A stretch of DNA of 64,000 bases from Candidatus Streptomyces philanthi (GTDB taxonomy: Bacteria > Actinomycetota > Actinomycetes > Streptomycetales > Streptomycetaceae). Below are positions 1 to 8,292 of this stretch, piece by piece. Positions within the stretch are counted from its first letter, which is position 1. Each line of letters opens with the position of its first letter. The translations under genes were made by a program, and so were the position numbers. The stretch is taken from the NCBI GenBank assembly GCA_018114805.1, contig CP073042.1:5315501-5379500 (forward strand), read 5' to 3'. Below the pieces are notes generated by a model that was given only the letters and a program-made list of their open reading frames with translations, did not search any database and was not told the origin of the DNA.

Positions 1-585
1 CTGGAGGAGCAAGGCCGCAAGGCGCTGGCGCTCGGGCGCGAGGACCTGGCTTGCGAGGCGCTCTCCCGCAGGGCGGCCCTCCAGCAGCAGGTCACCGACC
101 TGGAGACGCAGCACCAGACGCTCCAGGGAGAGGAGGAGAAGCTCACCCTCGCGGCCCAGCGCCTCCAGGCCAAGGTGGACGCCTTCCGGACCAAGAAGGA
201 GACCATCAAGGCCACCTACACCGCCGCCCAGGCGCAGACCCGCATCGGCGAGGCGTTCTCCGGCATCTCCGAGGAGATGGGCGACGTCGGCATGGCGATC
301 CAGCGTGCCGAGGACAAGACCGCCCAGCTCCAGGCGCGGGCCGGGGCCATCGACGAGCTGCTGACCTCGGGCGCGCTCGACGACCAGTCGGGGATCCCCG
401 CCAAGGACGACATCGCGGCCGAGCTGGACCGCATCTCCGGCGGCACGGACGTGGAGATCGAGCTCCAGCGCATGAAGGCCGAGCTGGCCGGCGGCAGCGG
501 GGCACCCGCCATCGAGGGCGGGCAGGCCGCGCCCGGCAGCCAGGTGCAGCCCGTCGACCGGCAGAAGCCGCGCTTCGAGAAGTAG
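1..585 (+). CDS. pspA: PspA/IM30-family membrane-stress protein (5' truncated)
   Basis: The open frame runs in from the window edge and gives the last 194 residues of a PspA (phage shock protein A/IM30) homologue. Only the 5' end is missing. Almost all of it is charged, Gln/Glu/Lys-rich heptad-like helix (about residues 1-115), the coiled coil by which PspA oligomers bind stressed inner membrane and limit proton leak. It is followed by a Gly/Ala/Pro-rich tail ending in FEK that is usual in streptomycete PspA. The next gene encodes PspAA, its regular partner in actinobacteria. Cytoplasmic, peripheral to the membrane. Family assignment is firm; the role in envelope stress is inferred from homologues. 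Confidence 0.9.
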   Translation: MEEQGRKALALGREDLACEALSRRAALQQQVTDLETQHQTLQGEEEKLTLAAQRLQAKVDAFRTKKETIKATYTAAQAQTRIGEAFSGISEEMGDVGMAIQRAEDKTAQLQARAGAIDELLTSGALDDQSGIPAKDDIAAELDRISGGTDVEIELQRMKAELAGGSGAPAIEGGQAAPGSQVQPVDRQKPRFEK

Positions 586-678
586 CCTCGCCGGACGCGA
601 CGTCGCGCGCGGCCTGGCGAGGACACCGGCGCCGGTCGTTCGGCCGCGCCGGGGAGACCGTGAGCCGAGGAGGCCACC

Positions 679-957
679 GTGATCGTACGGATCATGGGGG
701 AGGGCCAGGTGGAGCTGGACGACGTCCACTTCGCCGAACTCAACCGCCTGGACGACGAACTGCTCGCCGAGATACAGGGCGGTGACCACGACGGCTTCCG
801 ACGCACGCTGGCTGCGCTCCTCGACGCCGTGCGCCGCCTGGGCGAACCGCTGCCCGACGACGCGCTCCAGCCGTCGGAGCTGATCCTCCCCGTGCCCGAC
901 GCCTCCCTCGAAGAGGTCGAGCAGATGCTCAGCGACGACGGACTCATCCCGAACTGA
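679..957 (+). CDS. pspAA: PspA-associated protein PspAA
   Basis: A 92-residue acidic protein starting at GTG with the purine-rich ribosome site GAGGAGG 6-8 bases upstream. The start MIVRIMGEGQ, the central negatively charged stretch and the end matching EQMLSDDGLIPN are characteristic of the PspAA domain family, found next to pspA in actinobacteria and proposed to modulate PspA. It lies 93 bases after pspA on the same strand, so the pair is probably one transcript. No enzymatic motif is visible. Confidence 0.85.
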   Translation: MIVRIMGEGQVELDDVHFAELNRLDDELLAEIQGGDHDGFRRTLAALLDAVRRLGEPLPDDALQPSELILPVPDASLEEVEQMLSDDGLIPN

Positions 958-1111
958 GCACCGCCCGACCGCTCCAGCCACCCCACGCGCCTGGCCCGGG
1001 CCGAGCGCACCCGCCGCCCCCGGCGCCCGGAGGACGACCTCCGGGCGCCGGGGGCGGTGCGTGCCGCGCGGTGGCCACCGGCCCGCGCGCCAGCCCGTAC
1101 CGTTGGATGCC
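958..1111. terminator. Terminator hairpin after pspAA and candidate promoter of the next gene
   Basis: The sequence between pspAA and the histidine kinase holds a strong G/C hairpin: cgcccccggcgcccgg at about 1014-1029 can pair with ccgggcgccgggggcg at about 1042-1057. This would end the psp transcript. Just before the kinase start is TACCGT (1098-1103), a -10-like hexamer 8 bases before the GTG at 1112, suggesting a leaderless mRNA. Confidence 0.6.
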
Positions 1112-2368
1112 GTGACTCCTCCCGCCACCGGACCGAGCACCCCGAGACCGGAGCCGATCCGCGACTGCTGGCTCCGTGCGCGCCCGCTCGCCGTGGACGC
1201 GGTGATCGTCGCCGGCGTCTTCGTCTGCATCCTGGTCAGCTCGGTGACCGGGCCGTCCGAGAACCGGCCTGACGTCGGCCCGCTGCTCGTAGGCCTGGCC
1301 GTGCTGTGCAGCGCCGCGCTCGTGCTGCGCCGCCGGCGGCCACGGACGGTGCTCGCCGTCACCACGGTGCTGAGCGTGCTGGGCATCGCCGGCTCGCGGG
1401 ACGGCTCCGTGCCCCCCTCCCAACTGGCCATCAGCGTGGTCATCGCGCTCTACACCGTCGCGGCCTCCACCGACCGGCACACCACCTGGCGGATCGGCGC
1501 GGCCACCGTCGCGTTGCTCACCGGCACCGTGATGATCTTCGGGGTCCAGCCCTGGTACGCACAGGAGAACCTCGGCATCTTCGCCTGGACCGGCATGGCC
1601 GCGGCCGTCGGCGACGCGGTGCGCAGCCGGCGGGCCTTCATCGCGGCGATCGAGGAGTGCGCGGTGCGCGCCGAGCGCACCCGCGAGGAGGAGGCCAGGC
1701 GCCGGGTGGCCGAGGAGCGGCTGCGCATCGCCCGCGAGCTGCACGACGTGGTCGCCCACCACATCGCGCTGGTCAACGTGCAGGCCGGGGTGGCCTCACA
1801 CGTCATGGACAACCGCCCGGACCAGGCCAAGCAGGCCCTGGCACACGTGCGCGAGGCCAGCCGCTTGGCCCTGGGCGAACTGCGCGCCACCGTCGGCCTG
1901 TTGCGCCAGTACGGCGACCCGAAGGCCCCCACTGAGCCGGCGCCCGGGCTCAGCGTCCTCGACCAGCTCATCGACGGCTTCGTGCGCACCGGGCTGCGGG
2001 TGACCGACGCGGCGGGCGTGGCCGAGGTGTCCGGCGCCCTGCCGACCGCCGTCGACCTCACCGCCTACCGCGTCATCCAGGAAGCGCTAACCAACGTGCA
2101 CAAGCACGCCGGGCCCAGCGCCACGGCCGCGGTCCGCGTCGTGCGGCAGCGGGACGAGCTGGAGATCACCGTCGTGGACGACGGCGGCGGCGCCGGCGAG
2201 CCGGCGGCGCCGCCGGCCGCCCGCGTCGGCGCGCTCCAGGGCGGCTGGCCCGACGGCCGGCAGGGGCCAGCCCGTGGCGCGCGGCGCCAACCGGGGCGCA
2301 CCGCCCGCCGCCCGCCACCTCGGCGGCGGGCGAGGCCCAGCTGTCGCCGGTCGCCACCAAGGGGCTGA
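1112..2368 (+). pseudogene. Sensor histidine kinase, C-terminus scrambled/deleted
   Basis: A NarL-type (HisKA_3) sensor kinase. From GTG 1112 come 4-5 hydrophobic membrane segments (about residues 25-170), then the dimerisation/phosphoacceptor helix with ERLRIARELHDVVAHH, whose first His is the phosphorylated residue, then the N box of the ATPase domain (YRVIQEALTNVHKHAG) and the D box VVDDGGG. The G box (normally a GxGLxGMRER motif) is absent. After about residue 360 the frame becomes Arg/Pro-rich nonsense to a stop at 2368. The next recognisable sequence is the DNA-binding end of its response regulator. The kinase C-terminus and the whole receiver domain have therefore been lost or collapsed. 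The start is supported by TACCGT 8 bases upstream. As written it cannot bind ATP normally. Confidence 0.75.
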
Positions 2369-2649
2369 TCGCCAAGTTCCTCGCGCAGGGCGCCGGTTCG
2401 GACGACAACGCGGCCGACGGCGGCTACGAGGCGGCCCGGCTCGAAGCGCTGACGGTGCGCGAGCGCGAGGTGCTGGTGCAGGTCGCCGGCGGGCTGTCGC
2501 ACGACGAGATCGCCGAGCGGCTCCAGGTCAGCCCGCTCACCGTGAAGACCCACGTCAACCGGACGATGGTCAAGCTCGGCGCCCGCGACCGGGCCGGGCT
2601 CGTGGTCATCGCGTACGAGAGCGGCCTGGTGCGCCCGCGCTCGGAGTAG
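2326..2649 (+). pseudogene. Response regulator remnant: LuxR-type HTH domain only
   Basis: In reading frame 1, from about 2326, the sequence encodes AAGEAQLSPVATKGLIAKF followed by a complete LuxR/NarL helix-turn-helix (LTVREREVLVQVAGGLSHDE, then AERLQVSPLTVKTHVNRTMV) ending at the TAG at 2649. These are the linker and output domain of a NarL-family response regulator. No receiver domain (about 125 residues with the phospho-Asp) precedes it; upstream is the damaged tail of the partner kinase. An internal ATG- or GTG-initiated peptide could in principle be made, but the gene is a 3' fragment. Whether the deletion is biological or an assembly collapse cannot be told here. Confidence 0.75.
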
Positions 2650-2704
2650 CGGTGGTGCCCCGCGAGGTCGGGGGCGCGGCCGGCGGAGGGCGGCCGGCGT
2701 GTGC

Positions 2705-2750
2705 GCGAACGCCCCGCCCGCGTCGGTGGGACGTCGGGCTGGGCGTTCGC
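2705..2750. terminator. Bidirectional terminator between convergent genes
   Basis: Perfect 10-bp inverted repeat gcgaacgccc (2705-2714) / gggcgttcgc (2741-2750) with a 26-base loop. It sits between the 3' ends of the response-regulator remnant (plus strand) and nadA (minus strand), where a shared terminator is expected. Confidence 0.6.
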
Positions 2751-2791
2751 GGCGGCGGGTCCGGCGGCCTCTGCTGGAGGGCGCGCGGGGG

Positions 2792-3985
2792 CTACGGCAG
2801 GGACAGCATCCGCTCCAGGGCCAGCTTGGCGAAGCTCTCCGTCTCCGGGTCGACCTCGATGCGGTTGACCACCTTGCCGTCGGCCAGCGACTCCAGGGCC
2901 CAGACCAGGTGCGGGAGGTCGATGCGGTTCATCGTGGAGCAGAAGCACACCGTCTTGTCGAGGAAGACGATCTCCTTGTCCTGGTCGGCGAACCGGTTGG
3001 CCAGCCGCCGCACCAGGTTCAGCTCGGTGCCGATGGCCCACTTGGACCCGGCCGGCGCGGCCTCCAGGGTCTGGATGATGTGCTCGGTCGAGCCCACGTG
3101 ATCGGCGGCCGCCACCACCTCGTGCTTGCACTCGGGGTGGACCAGCACGTTCACGCCGGGTATGCGCTCGCGCACGTCCCGCACCGACTCCAGCGAGAAC
3201 CGGCCGTGCACCGAGCAGTGGCCGCGCCACAGGATCATCTTCGCCGCGCGCAACTCCTCGACGGTCAGCCCGCCGTTCGGCTTGTGCGGGTTGTAGACGA
3301 CGCAGTCCTCCAGGGACATCCCGAGGTCCCGCACGGCCGTGTTGCGCCCCAGGTGCTGGTCGGGCAGGAAGACCACCTTGGCGTCGCCGGCCCAGCCGCC
3401 CTGCGCGAAGGCCCACTCCAGGGCCCGCCGCGCGTTGGACGAGGTGCAGATCGTGCCGCCGTGCTTGCCGGTGAACGCCTTGATGTCGGCGGAGGAGTTC
3501 ATGTACGAGACGGGCACGGTCACCTCCGCCACACCGGCCTCGGTCAGCACGTCCCAGCACTCGGCGACCTGCTCGGCCGTGGCCATGTCGGCCATGGAGC
3601 AGCCGGCGGCCAGGTCGGGGAGGATGACCTGCTGGTCGTCGCCGGTGAGGATGTCGGCAGACTCGGCCATGAAGTGCACGCCGCAGAAGACGATGAACTC
3701 GGCCTCCGGCCGGGCGGCCGCGTCCCGGGCGAGCTTGAACGAGTCCCCGGTGACGTCCGCGAACTCGATGACTTCGTCGCGCTGGTAGTGGTGGCCGAGC
3801 ACGAAGACCCGGTCTCCGAGCCGCTCCTTGGCCGCCCGGGCGCGGACCACCAGGTCTGGGTCGGAGGGGGCGGGGAGATCGCCCGGGCACTCCACGCCGC
3901 GCTCGCTCCTCGGGTCGGACTCGCGACCCAGGAGCAGCAGGGCCAGAGGCGTGGGCTGGACGTCGAGAGGTTGGGCGGTGGTCAC
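2792..3985 (-). CDS. nadA: Quinolinate synthase NadA
   Basis: Condenses iminoaspartate with dihydroxyacetone phosphate to quinolinate, the second step of de novo NAD synthesis; cytoplasmic [4Fe-4S] enzyme. The 397-residue protein is of the longer Gram-positive type. Visible motifs: GHHYQRDEV, FCGVHFMAESADIL (first cluster Cys), SYMNSSADIKA, the second Cys in NVLVHPECKHEV, and the third in KTVCFCSTMNR. The GTG at 3985 is chosen because GAAAGGG lies 9 bases upstream and homologues start close to it; an ATG at 4015 would add ten unconserved residues. It is monocistronic and diverges from erpA across an unusually AT-rich gap. Full length with no lesions. Confidence 0.95.
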   Translation of the reverse strand: MTTAQPLDVQPTPLALLLLGRESDPRSERGVECPGDLPAPSDPDLVVRARAAKERLGDRVFVLGHHYQRDEVIEFADVTGDSFKLARDAAARPEAEFIVFCGVHFMAESADILTGDDQQVILPDLAAGCSMADMATAEQVAECWDVLTEAGVAEVTVPVSYMNSSADIKAFTGKHGGTICTSSNARRALEWAFAQGGWAGDAKVVFLPDQHLGRNTAVRDLGMSLEDCVVYNPHKPNGGLTVEELRAAKMILWRGHCSVHGRFSLESVRDVRERIPGVNVLVHPECKHEVVAAADHVGSTEHIIQTLEAAPAGSKWAIGTELNLVRRLANRFADQDKEIVFLDKTVCFCSTMNRIDLPHLVWALESLADGKVVNRIEVDPETESFAKLALERMLSLP

Positions 3986-4237
3986 AGCACGCACCCTTTC
4001 TGTTTCCGCAGACAAGCCTTTTCGTCTGATTGAAGCTATTTATCATAACCGCTTCGTGTCACGTTGACGATGCCCATCGCGTCGATGTGACGCATGCCCG
4101 GTTCGGCGGCCTGCGTTCGGGCGGAGGCCGGTGTGCGAGCATGAAGACGGAAGACGCGCGCCAGAGTCGGAATGAATTCGGCCCGGCGTGGGTTGCAGCC
4201 GAGGGTAAGCAGTCCGTACAACCCGGGAGAGAAGCAG
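3986..4237. promoter_or_regulatory. Divergent nadA/erpA promoter region with AT-rich inverted repeat
   Basis: This 252-base gap contains a conspicuously AT-rich patch (about 4023-4055). An inverted repeat GAAGC (4031-4035) / GCTTC (4051-4055) flanks tatttatcataacc. The minus strand offers TATGAT as a -10 for nadA within it. On the plus side TTGACG (4064-4069) is a possible -35 for erpA, and gcgtcgatgtgacgc (about 4079-4093) is a short palindrome. In a genome this GC-rich the patch is likely a promoter/operator; the regulator is unknown. Confidence 0.45.
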
Positions 4238-4591
4238 ATGACGGTTCAGGACGACACCACCACGAGTGACGGCATCCTCCTGTCCGATGCCGCCGCGGGC
4301 AAGGTCAAGACGCTCCTTGCGCAGGAAGGCCGCGAGGACCTCGCGCTGCGCGTCGCAGTTCAGCCTGGTGGCTGCTCCGGCCTGCGCTACCAGCTCTTCT
4401 TCGACGAGCGTTCGCTCGACGGCGATGTCGTGAAGGACTTCGACGGGGTCAAGGTCGTCACCGACCGCATGAGCGCCCCGTACCTCGGTGGTGCCTCCAT
4501 CGACTTCGTGGATACCATCGAGAAGCAGGGCTTCAGCATCGACAACCCGAACGCCACGGGCTCCTGCGCCTGCGGCGACTCCTTCAGCTAA
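4238..4591 (+). CDS. erpA: A-type iron-sulfur cluster insertion protein (ErpA/HesB family)
   Basis: Carries and delivers Fe-S clusters to apo-enzymes. The 117-residue protein has the full A-type carrier signature: Cys46 in QPGGCSGLRYQ and the C-terminal pair Cys110/Cys112 in SCACGDSF. The ATG at 4238 has GGGAGAG 8-14 bases upstream. It diverges from nadA, whose product is itself a [4Fe-4S] enzyme, a pairing common in actinobacteria and functionally sensible. A terminator follows. Intact. Confidence 0.93.
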   Translation: MTVQDDTTTSDGILLSDAAAGKVKTLLAQEGREDLALRVAVQPGGCSGLRYQLFFDERSLDGDVVKDFDGVKVVTDRMSAPYLGGASIDFVDTIEKQGFSIDNPNATGSCACGDSFS

Positions 4592-4604
4592 AGCCCCCAC
4601 CCCT

Positions 4605-4626
4605 CCGCGGGCGCACCCGCCCGCGG
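4605..4626. terminator. Terminator after erpA
   Basis: Perfect 9-bp stem ccgcgggcg (4605-4613) / cgcccgcgg (4618-4626), loop cacc, 14 bases after the erpA stop and between it and the convergent gene ending at 4854. Confidence 0.7.
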
Positions 4627-4853
4627 GGCCGAGGGGCGTACTCGGCGGCCGACGGCGCACCGCGTCCCGGCCGTGCCTGCCGGCCCGCCGCGCGCTCCGG
4701 CGCCCGGCTGACGGCGCGGCCGACCACGATGGAGGCGGCGGCCCCCGCCCCATGGCTCCAGGCCATGGCTGACGAGGGCCGCCGCCCCGGTGCGTCCGCT
4801 GCTCTCCCGACGCCCTGGCGTCCCGTGCCGTACGGGCCCGTGCCGCGCTCGCG

Positions 4854-6581
4854 CTACTTGTCCTTCTTCGCGCCCTCACCCTCGGGCACGGACTTGCCCG
4901 TGGCGGCGTCCACCACCTCGCGGTCGCCCAGCGGCTCGTCGAGCGTGATCTTCTTCTCGAACTCCTCTGCGACCAGGACGCACTTCGCGCCCGGCTTCTT
5001 CTCCTTGCCCGTCACCCGCACGGTGACCTTCGAGTCGGAGGCGTCGGCGGTGGCCTCGTACGTCGAGCACACCCCGCCGTAGAACCGGACGGTCAGGCTC
5101 TTGCCGTCCGCGCTGTAGGACTCGAGGTGCTTGCCCGGGCGGGTGGCGTTACCGGGCTCCCGGTCTGAGCCGCCGTCGGTAGGCGCGCCGGGGCCGGTCC
5201 TGGCGCCGATCACGTACTTCGGGTCCACGGCCGGGTGCGTGACGGTGAAGTTGGACTCGCCGTCCTTGGCGTCCGCCGGGCGCACCGTGAAGATCCACGA
5301 GGGCACCAGCACCTGCCGCCCCTCCTCGAACCGCATGCCGAGCTCGAACGTCGCCTCGCGCACCTCGTGCGTGGCGGACTGCTTGCCGGGGGCCAGCGTG
5401 CACGGCGCGGTCTTCTGCTCGCCGTCCCCGGCGCCGCTCGCGCCGCCGGTGCCCTGCTCGGCCTTGTCGCCCCTGTCGCCCTGGTCGCCCTTCTCCGCGT
5501 CGTCCGCCACGTCGGGCGCGGCGGGCTCGGTGTGGGCGCAGTCGCCGCCGGGGGCCCGGCCCGCGTCGCCCGGCCCTGCGTTGAGCGCCCTGACGGCCTT
5601 GTCCGCGTCGATCAGCGGGTACTCGTCACCCTTGGCCAGCTTGTTGAGGAAGCCGTTCGCCCCGTCGACGCCGCCGTCCACGCCGCCCTCCAGCGTGGTC
5701 TGCCAGCCGTAGCTGGGCAGCCCGTCGAAGGTCGGGTCGGCGGTCACCGCGCGCACCGCCCCGTAGGTCCGGCTCGCGTCCAGCTTCGCGTCGGACTGGC
5801 CGACCGCGTCGAGTACGGGCCGCGCGGCCTTCTCGGCCTCGGCGACGGAGACCGGCTCCGAACCGCCGTCGGGCACCGCCGGCGCGTTCTTCGGGCCGTG
5901 CGCCTCGCGGCCGCGCCCGGCGTCCTTGGTGCCGCCGCCGGAGGTGCCGTCCCGCAGCGAGCCGCAGCGCGGGCCGGCCGGGCTGGACCGGGTGGCGTCG
6001 TCGGCGTCACCCATGGTGTGCGGCGGCTCCAGGCAGCTGTCCCCGCCCAGCGCGCCGAACTTGGTGTATGATCAGCCGCCGGCGCCCGTCTGCTTCACGT
6101 GCAGCGTCGGGCTCATCCGGTCCGGGGTCCCGCCGACCTTCCACACACCGCGCTCCAACCGGGGCTCGCCGGCTACGCGCAGCGCCTTGGTCAGCCGTTC
6201 CACATCGGCGCGGGAGACCTTGGGGGCGGTGCGGTAGACCGGAGCCGTCTCCCGTGGCGCGGCGGGCAGTTCGCCGGGCGCCCGGTAGTGCGCGCGGCCG
6301 GGGCTGGGCTCGCCGGGGGCGGTGCCCTCGCGCGTCTCGCGCTCGTCGCCGGCCCGCTCGCCGATGGCCAGGGGCGCCGGGTCGCTGGACCGGCCGCCGT
6401 CCTGCGACCCGCCGTCGTCGGAGGCCGACGACGCCCAGTAGGCGCCGCCACTGCCGACCACCATCACCGCCGCGGCCACCGTGGCGATGGCCCACGGGGA
6501 ACGGCGCTTGGTGGCGGTCTTCGTGCTGGTGTGGCCGGGAGTCTCCTCGGAGAGTTCCTCGGGGGTGTCCTCGGTGCTCAC
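4854..6581 (-). pseudogene. Membrane-anchored extracytoplasmic protein, in-frame TGA at codon 170
   Basis: Read through one stop, this is a 575-codon gene. A basic N-terminus is followed by one membrane helix (about residues 28-48, WAIATVAAAVMVVGSGGAYW), placing the remainder outside the cell. Next come an acidic/Pro-rich linker, a conserved-looking domain (residues 75-280), a Gly/Asp/Glu-rich low-complexity stretch (about 340-375), and a beta-rich domain with two Cys (GGVCSTYEATA and GAKCVLVAEE). TGA at 6072-6074 interrupts a run otherwise continuous in frame (TGAGG-stop-SYTKFGALGG), most simply a Trp codon TGG changed to TGA. If real, only a 169-residue anchored fragment would be made, plus possibly a restart at ATG 6014. 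I do not recognise a named family; it resembles uncharacterised streptomycete membrane proteins. Confidence 0.7.
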
Positions 6582-6701
6582 TGTGTTACTCCTTCGGCTC
6601 CGCTCTGTGGTTCGGCTCCGTCCCCGAGACGGGGACGCCGATGGGACGGAGCGGGGGAGCGGTCGGTTCCACCGGGTCGGCGCGGAAAGCGGAAAGGAGA
6701 T

Positions 6702-6738
6702 CGGGCCGTCGCGCGCCCGAGTGGCACGCGACGGCCCG
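6702..6738 (-). terminator. Terminator of the small minus-strand gene
   Basis: Perfect 12-bp stem cgggccgtcgcg (6702-6713) / cgcgacggcccg (6727-6738) with a 13-base loop, about 50 bases beyond the stop of the gene ending at 6791. Confidence 0.65.
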
Positions 6739-6790
6739 AGGGCCGAGCGGCGGGGCGCGGCCGGAGCCGGCCGCCCCGCGCGCGGCGGTG

Positions 6791-7006
6791 TCAGCCGCCG
6801 TAGTCGGCCATGCCGTCCACCAGGTGAGCTGAGGCCGACGGCACCTGTACGCCGCGGATCTGCGCCGGGGCCACCGGCGGTACGGCGGTCGCGGTGCCGC
6901 TGGCGGCCCAGCGCGGCGCCATCCGCGCGCAGTCGGCCCGCAGTTCGGCGAACGACTCCGGTTCGGCGGCATGTACGGGAAGGTCGGGGGTGGCGTCCTG
7001 TCGCAT
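6791..7006 (-). CDS. Small hypothetical protein, 71 aa
   Basis: A short protein starting MRQDATPDLPVHAAEPESFA and ending VDGMADYGG. The ATG at 7006 has GGGAGA 4 bases upstream; a GTG at 7039 would add 11 residues. It has its own terminator and diverges from the PfkB kinase gene, supporting it as a real gene. No transmembrane segment, Cys pairs or recognised domain. Function unknown. Confidence 0.6.
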   Translation of the reverse strand: MRQDATPDLPVHAAEPESFAELRADCARMAPRWAASGTATAVPPVAPAQIRGVQVPSASAHLVDGMADYGG

Positions 7007-7194
7007 GGGCTCTCCCGGTCCGTGGGGCGGCTGGCGCACGCCCCGGCTAGGGGCACCGTAGGCACGTCGTACGCTGCGAAGAAAGCCCTACTATTGGGTA
7101 GTTTTGCCCGTTCGGCGCGGGGCGGCGGAGCCGGTAGCGTGAAGCGACCGTCCTCACCATCGTCCTTGTCGTCGCCCGCAGGAGCAGATTCGCC
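7007..7194. promoter_or_regulatory. Divergent promoter region with a short CTAC/GTAG palindrome
   Basis: Between the small gene and the PfkB kinase gene. It contains TAGCGT (7135-7140), a plausible -10 for the kinase, and CTACTATTGGGTAG (7088-7101), an AT-rich inverted repeat that could be an operator for either side. The kinase ribosome site GGAG is at about 7181. Confidence 0.4.
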
Positions 7195-8181
7195 GTGCGC
7201 ATTGCTGTCACCGGCTCTATCGCCACTGACCACCTGATGACCTTCCCCGGCCGTTTCGCCGACCAACTGGTCGCCGACCAGTTGCATACGGTCTCGCTGT
7301 CCTTCCTGGTCGACGCCCTCGACATCCGCCGCGGCGGCGTCGGGCCCAACATCTGCTTCGGCATGGGCGCGCTCGGCCTGCGTCCGGTCCTGGTCGGCGC
7401 GGCGGGCGAGGACTTCGCCGAGTACCGCGCCTGGCTGGAGCGGCGCGGCGTCGACACCGAGTCGGTGCGCATCTCGGAGCTGCTGCACACCGCGCGCTTC
7501 GTGTGCACGACCGACATCGACCACAACCAGATCGCCTCCTTCTACAACGGCGCCATGAGCGAGGCCCGCCAGATCGAGCTGCAGCCCGTCGCGCAGCGCG
7601 TCGGCGGACTCGACCTCGTACTGATCGGCGCCGACGACCCCGAGGCGATGGTCCGGCACACCGACGAGTGCCGTACGCGCGGCTACGCGTTCGCCGCCGA
7701 CCCCTCGCAGCAACTCGCCCGAATGGAGGGCGAGGACATCCGCCGTCTGGTCGACGGCGCCACGTACCTGTTCACCAACGAGTACGAGAAGGCGCTCATC
7801 GAGACCAAGACCGGCTGGAGCGCCGAGCAGATTCTCGGCAAGGTCGGCACCCGGGTGACCACCCTGGGCGCGCGGGGCGTGCGCGTCGAGCGCCTCGGCG
7901 AGCCCACCATCGAGGTCGGCGTGCCCGAGGAGAAGGCCAAGGTCGACCCGACCGGCGTCGGCGACGCCTTCCGCGCGGGCTTCCTCGCCGCCCTGTCCTG
8001 GGAGCTGCCCCTGGAGCGGTCGGCGCAGGTCGGCTGCATGCTGGCCACGCTGGTCATCGAGACGCTCGGCACGCAGGAGTACGAGCTGTGCTCCGGCAAC
8101 TTCGTCAAGCGCTTCCAGAAGGCGTACGGCGCGGACGCCGCCGCCGAGATCACCCCGCACCTGCCGGCCGACCTGGCCTGA
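7195..8181 (+). CDS. PfkB-family carbohydrate/nucleoside kinase
   Basis: ATP-dependent kinase of the ribokinase/adenosine kinase superfamily, 328 residues, cytoplasmic. The N-terminal substrate-binding motif is GGVGPNICFGMGALG (about residues 47-61). The C-terminal PfkB signature is V250-D-P-T-G-V-G-D257-A-F-R-A-G-F, with Asp257 the catalytic base and the GVGD anion hole intact. GTG start with GGAG 10 bases upstream. Homologues are often annotated as adenosine kinase or generic carbohydrate kinase; the substrate cannot be decided from sequence. It is followed by a terminator and the convergent cysteine desulfurase gene. Confidence 0.85.
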   Translation: MRIAVTGSIATDHLMTFPGRFADQLVADQLHTVSLSFLVDALDIRRGGVGPNICFGMGALGLRPVLVGAAGEDFAEYRAWLERRGVDTESVRISELLHTARFVCTTDIDHNQIASFYNGAMSEARQIELQPVAQRVGGLDLVLIGADDPEAMVRHTDECRTRGYAFAADPSQQLARMEGEDIRRLVDGATYLFTNEYEKALIETKTGWSAEQILGKVGTRVTTLGARGVRVERLGEPTIEVGVPEEKAKVDPTGVGDAFRAGFLAALSWELPLERSAQVGCMLATLVIETLGTQEYELCSGNFVKRFQKAYGADAAAEITPHLPADLA

Positions 8182-8223
8182 GCCCCCGCCCCAGCGCTCC
8201 GCGCCGTGGGCCCCGCGCGCTCC

Positions 8224-8267
8224 CTCGCCCCCGCTCCCGCCGTGTGACCGGTGGGGGTGGGGGCGAG
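8224..8267. terminator. Terminator between convergent kinase and cysteine desulfurase genes
   Basis: Stem ctcgccccc (8224-8232) / gggggcgag (8259-8267), extendable imperfectly inward (gctccc / gggggt), in the convergent gap. Confidence 0.55.
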
Positions 8268-8292
8268 CCGGCCGGCCGCCTGCGCGGCGGGG

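Noticed and set aside
6072..6074. Selenocysteine at the in-frame TGA of the membrane protein
   Set aside because: No SECIS-like hairpin immediately downstream and no redox motif at that position; the surrounding sequence (GAGG-x-SYTKFG) fits Trp better.
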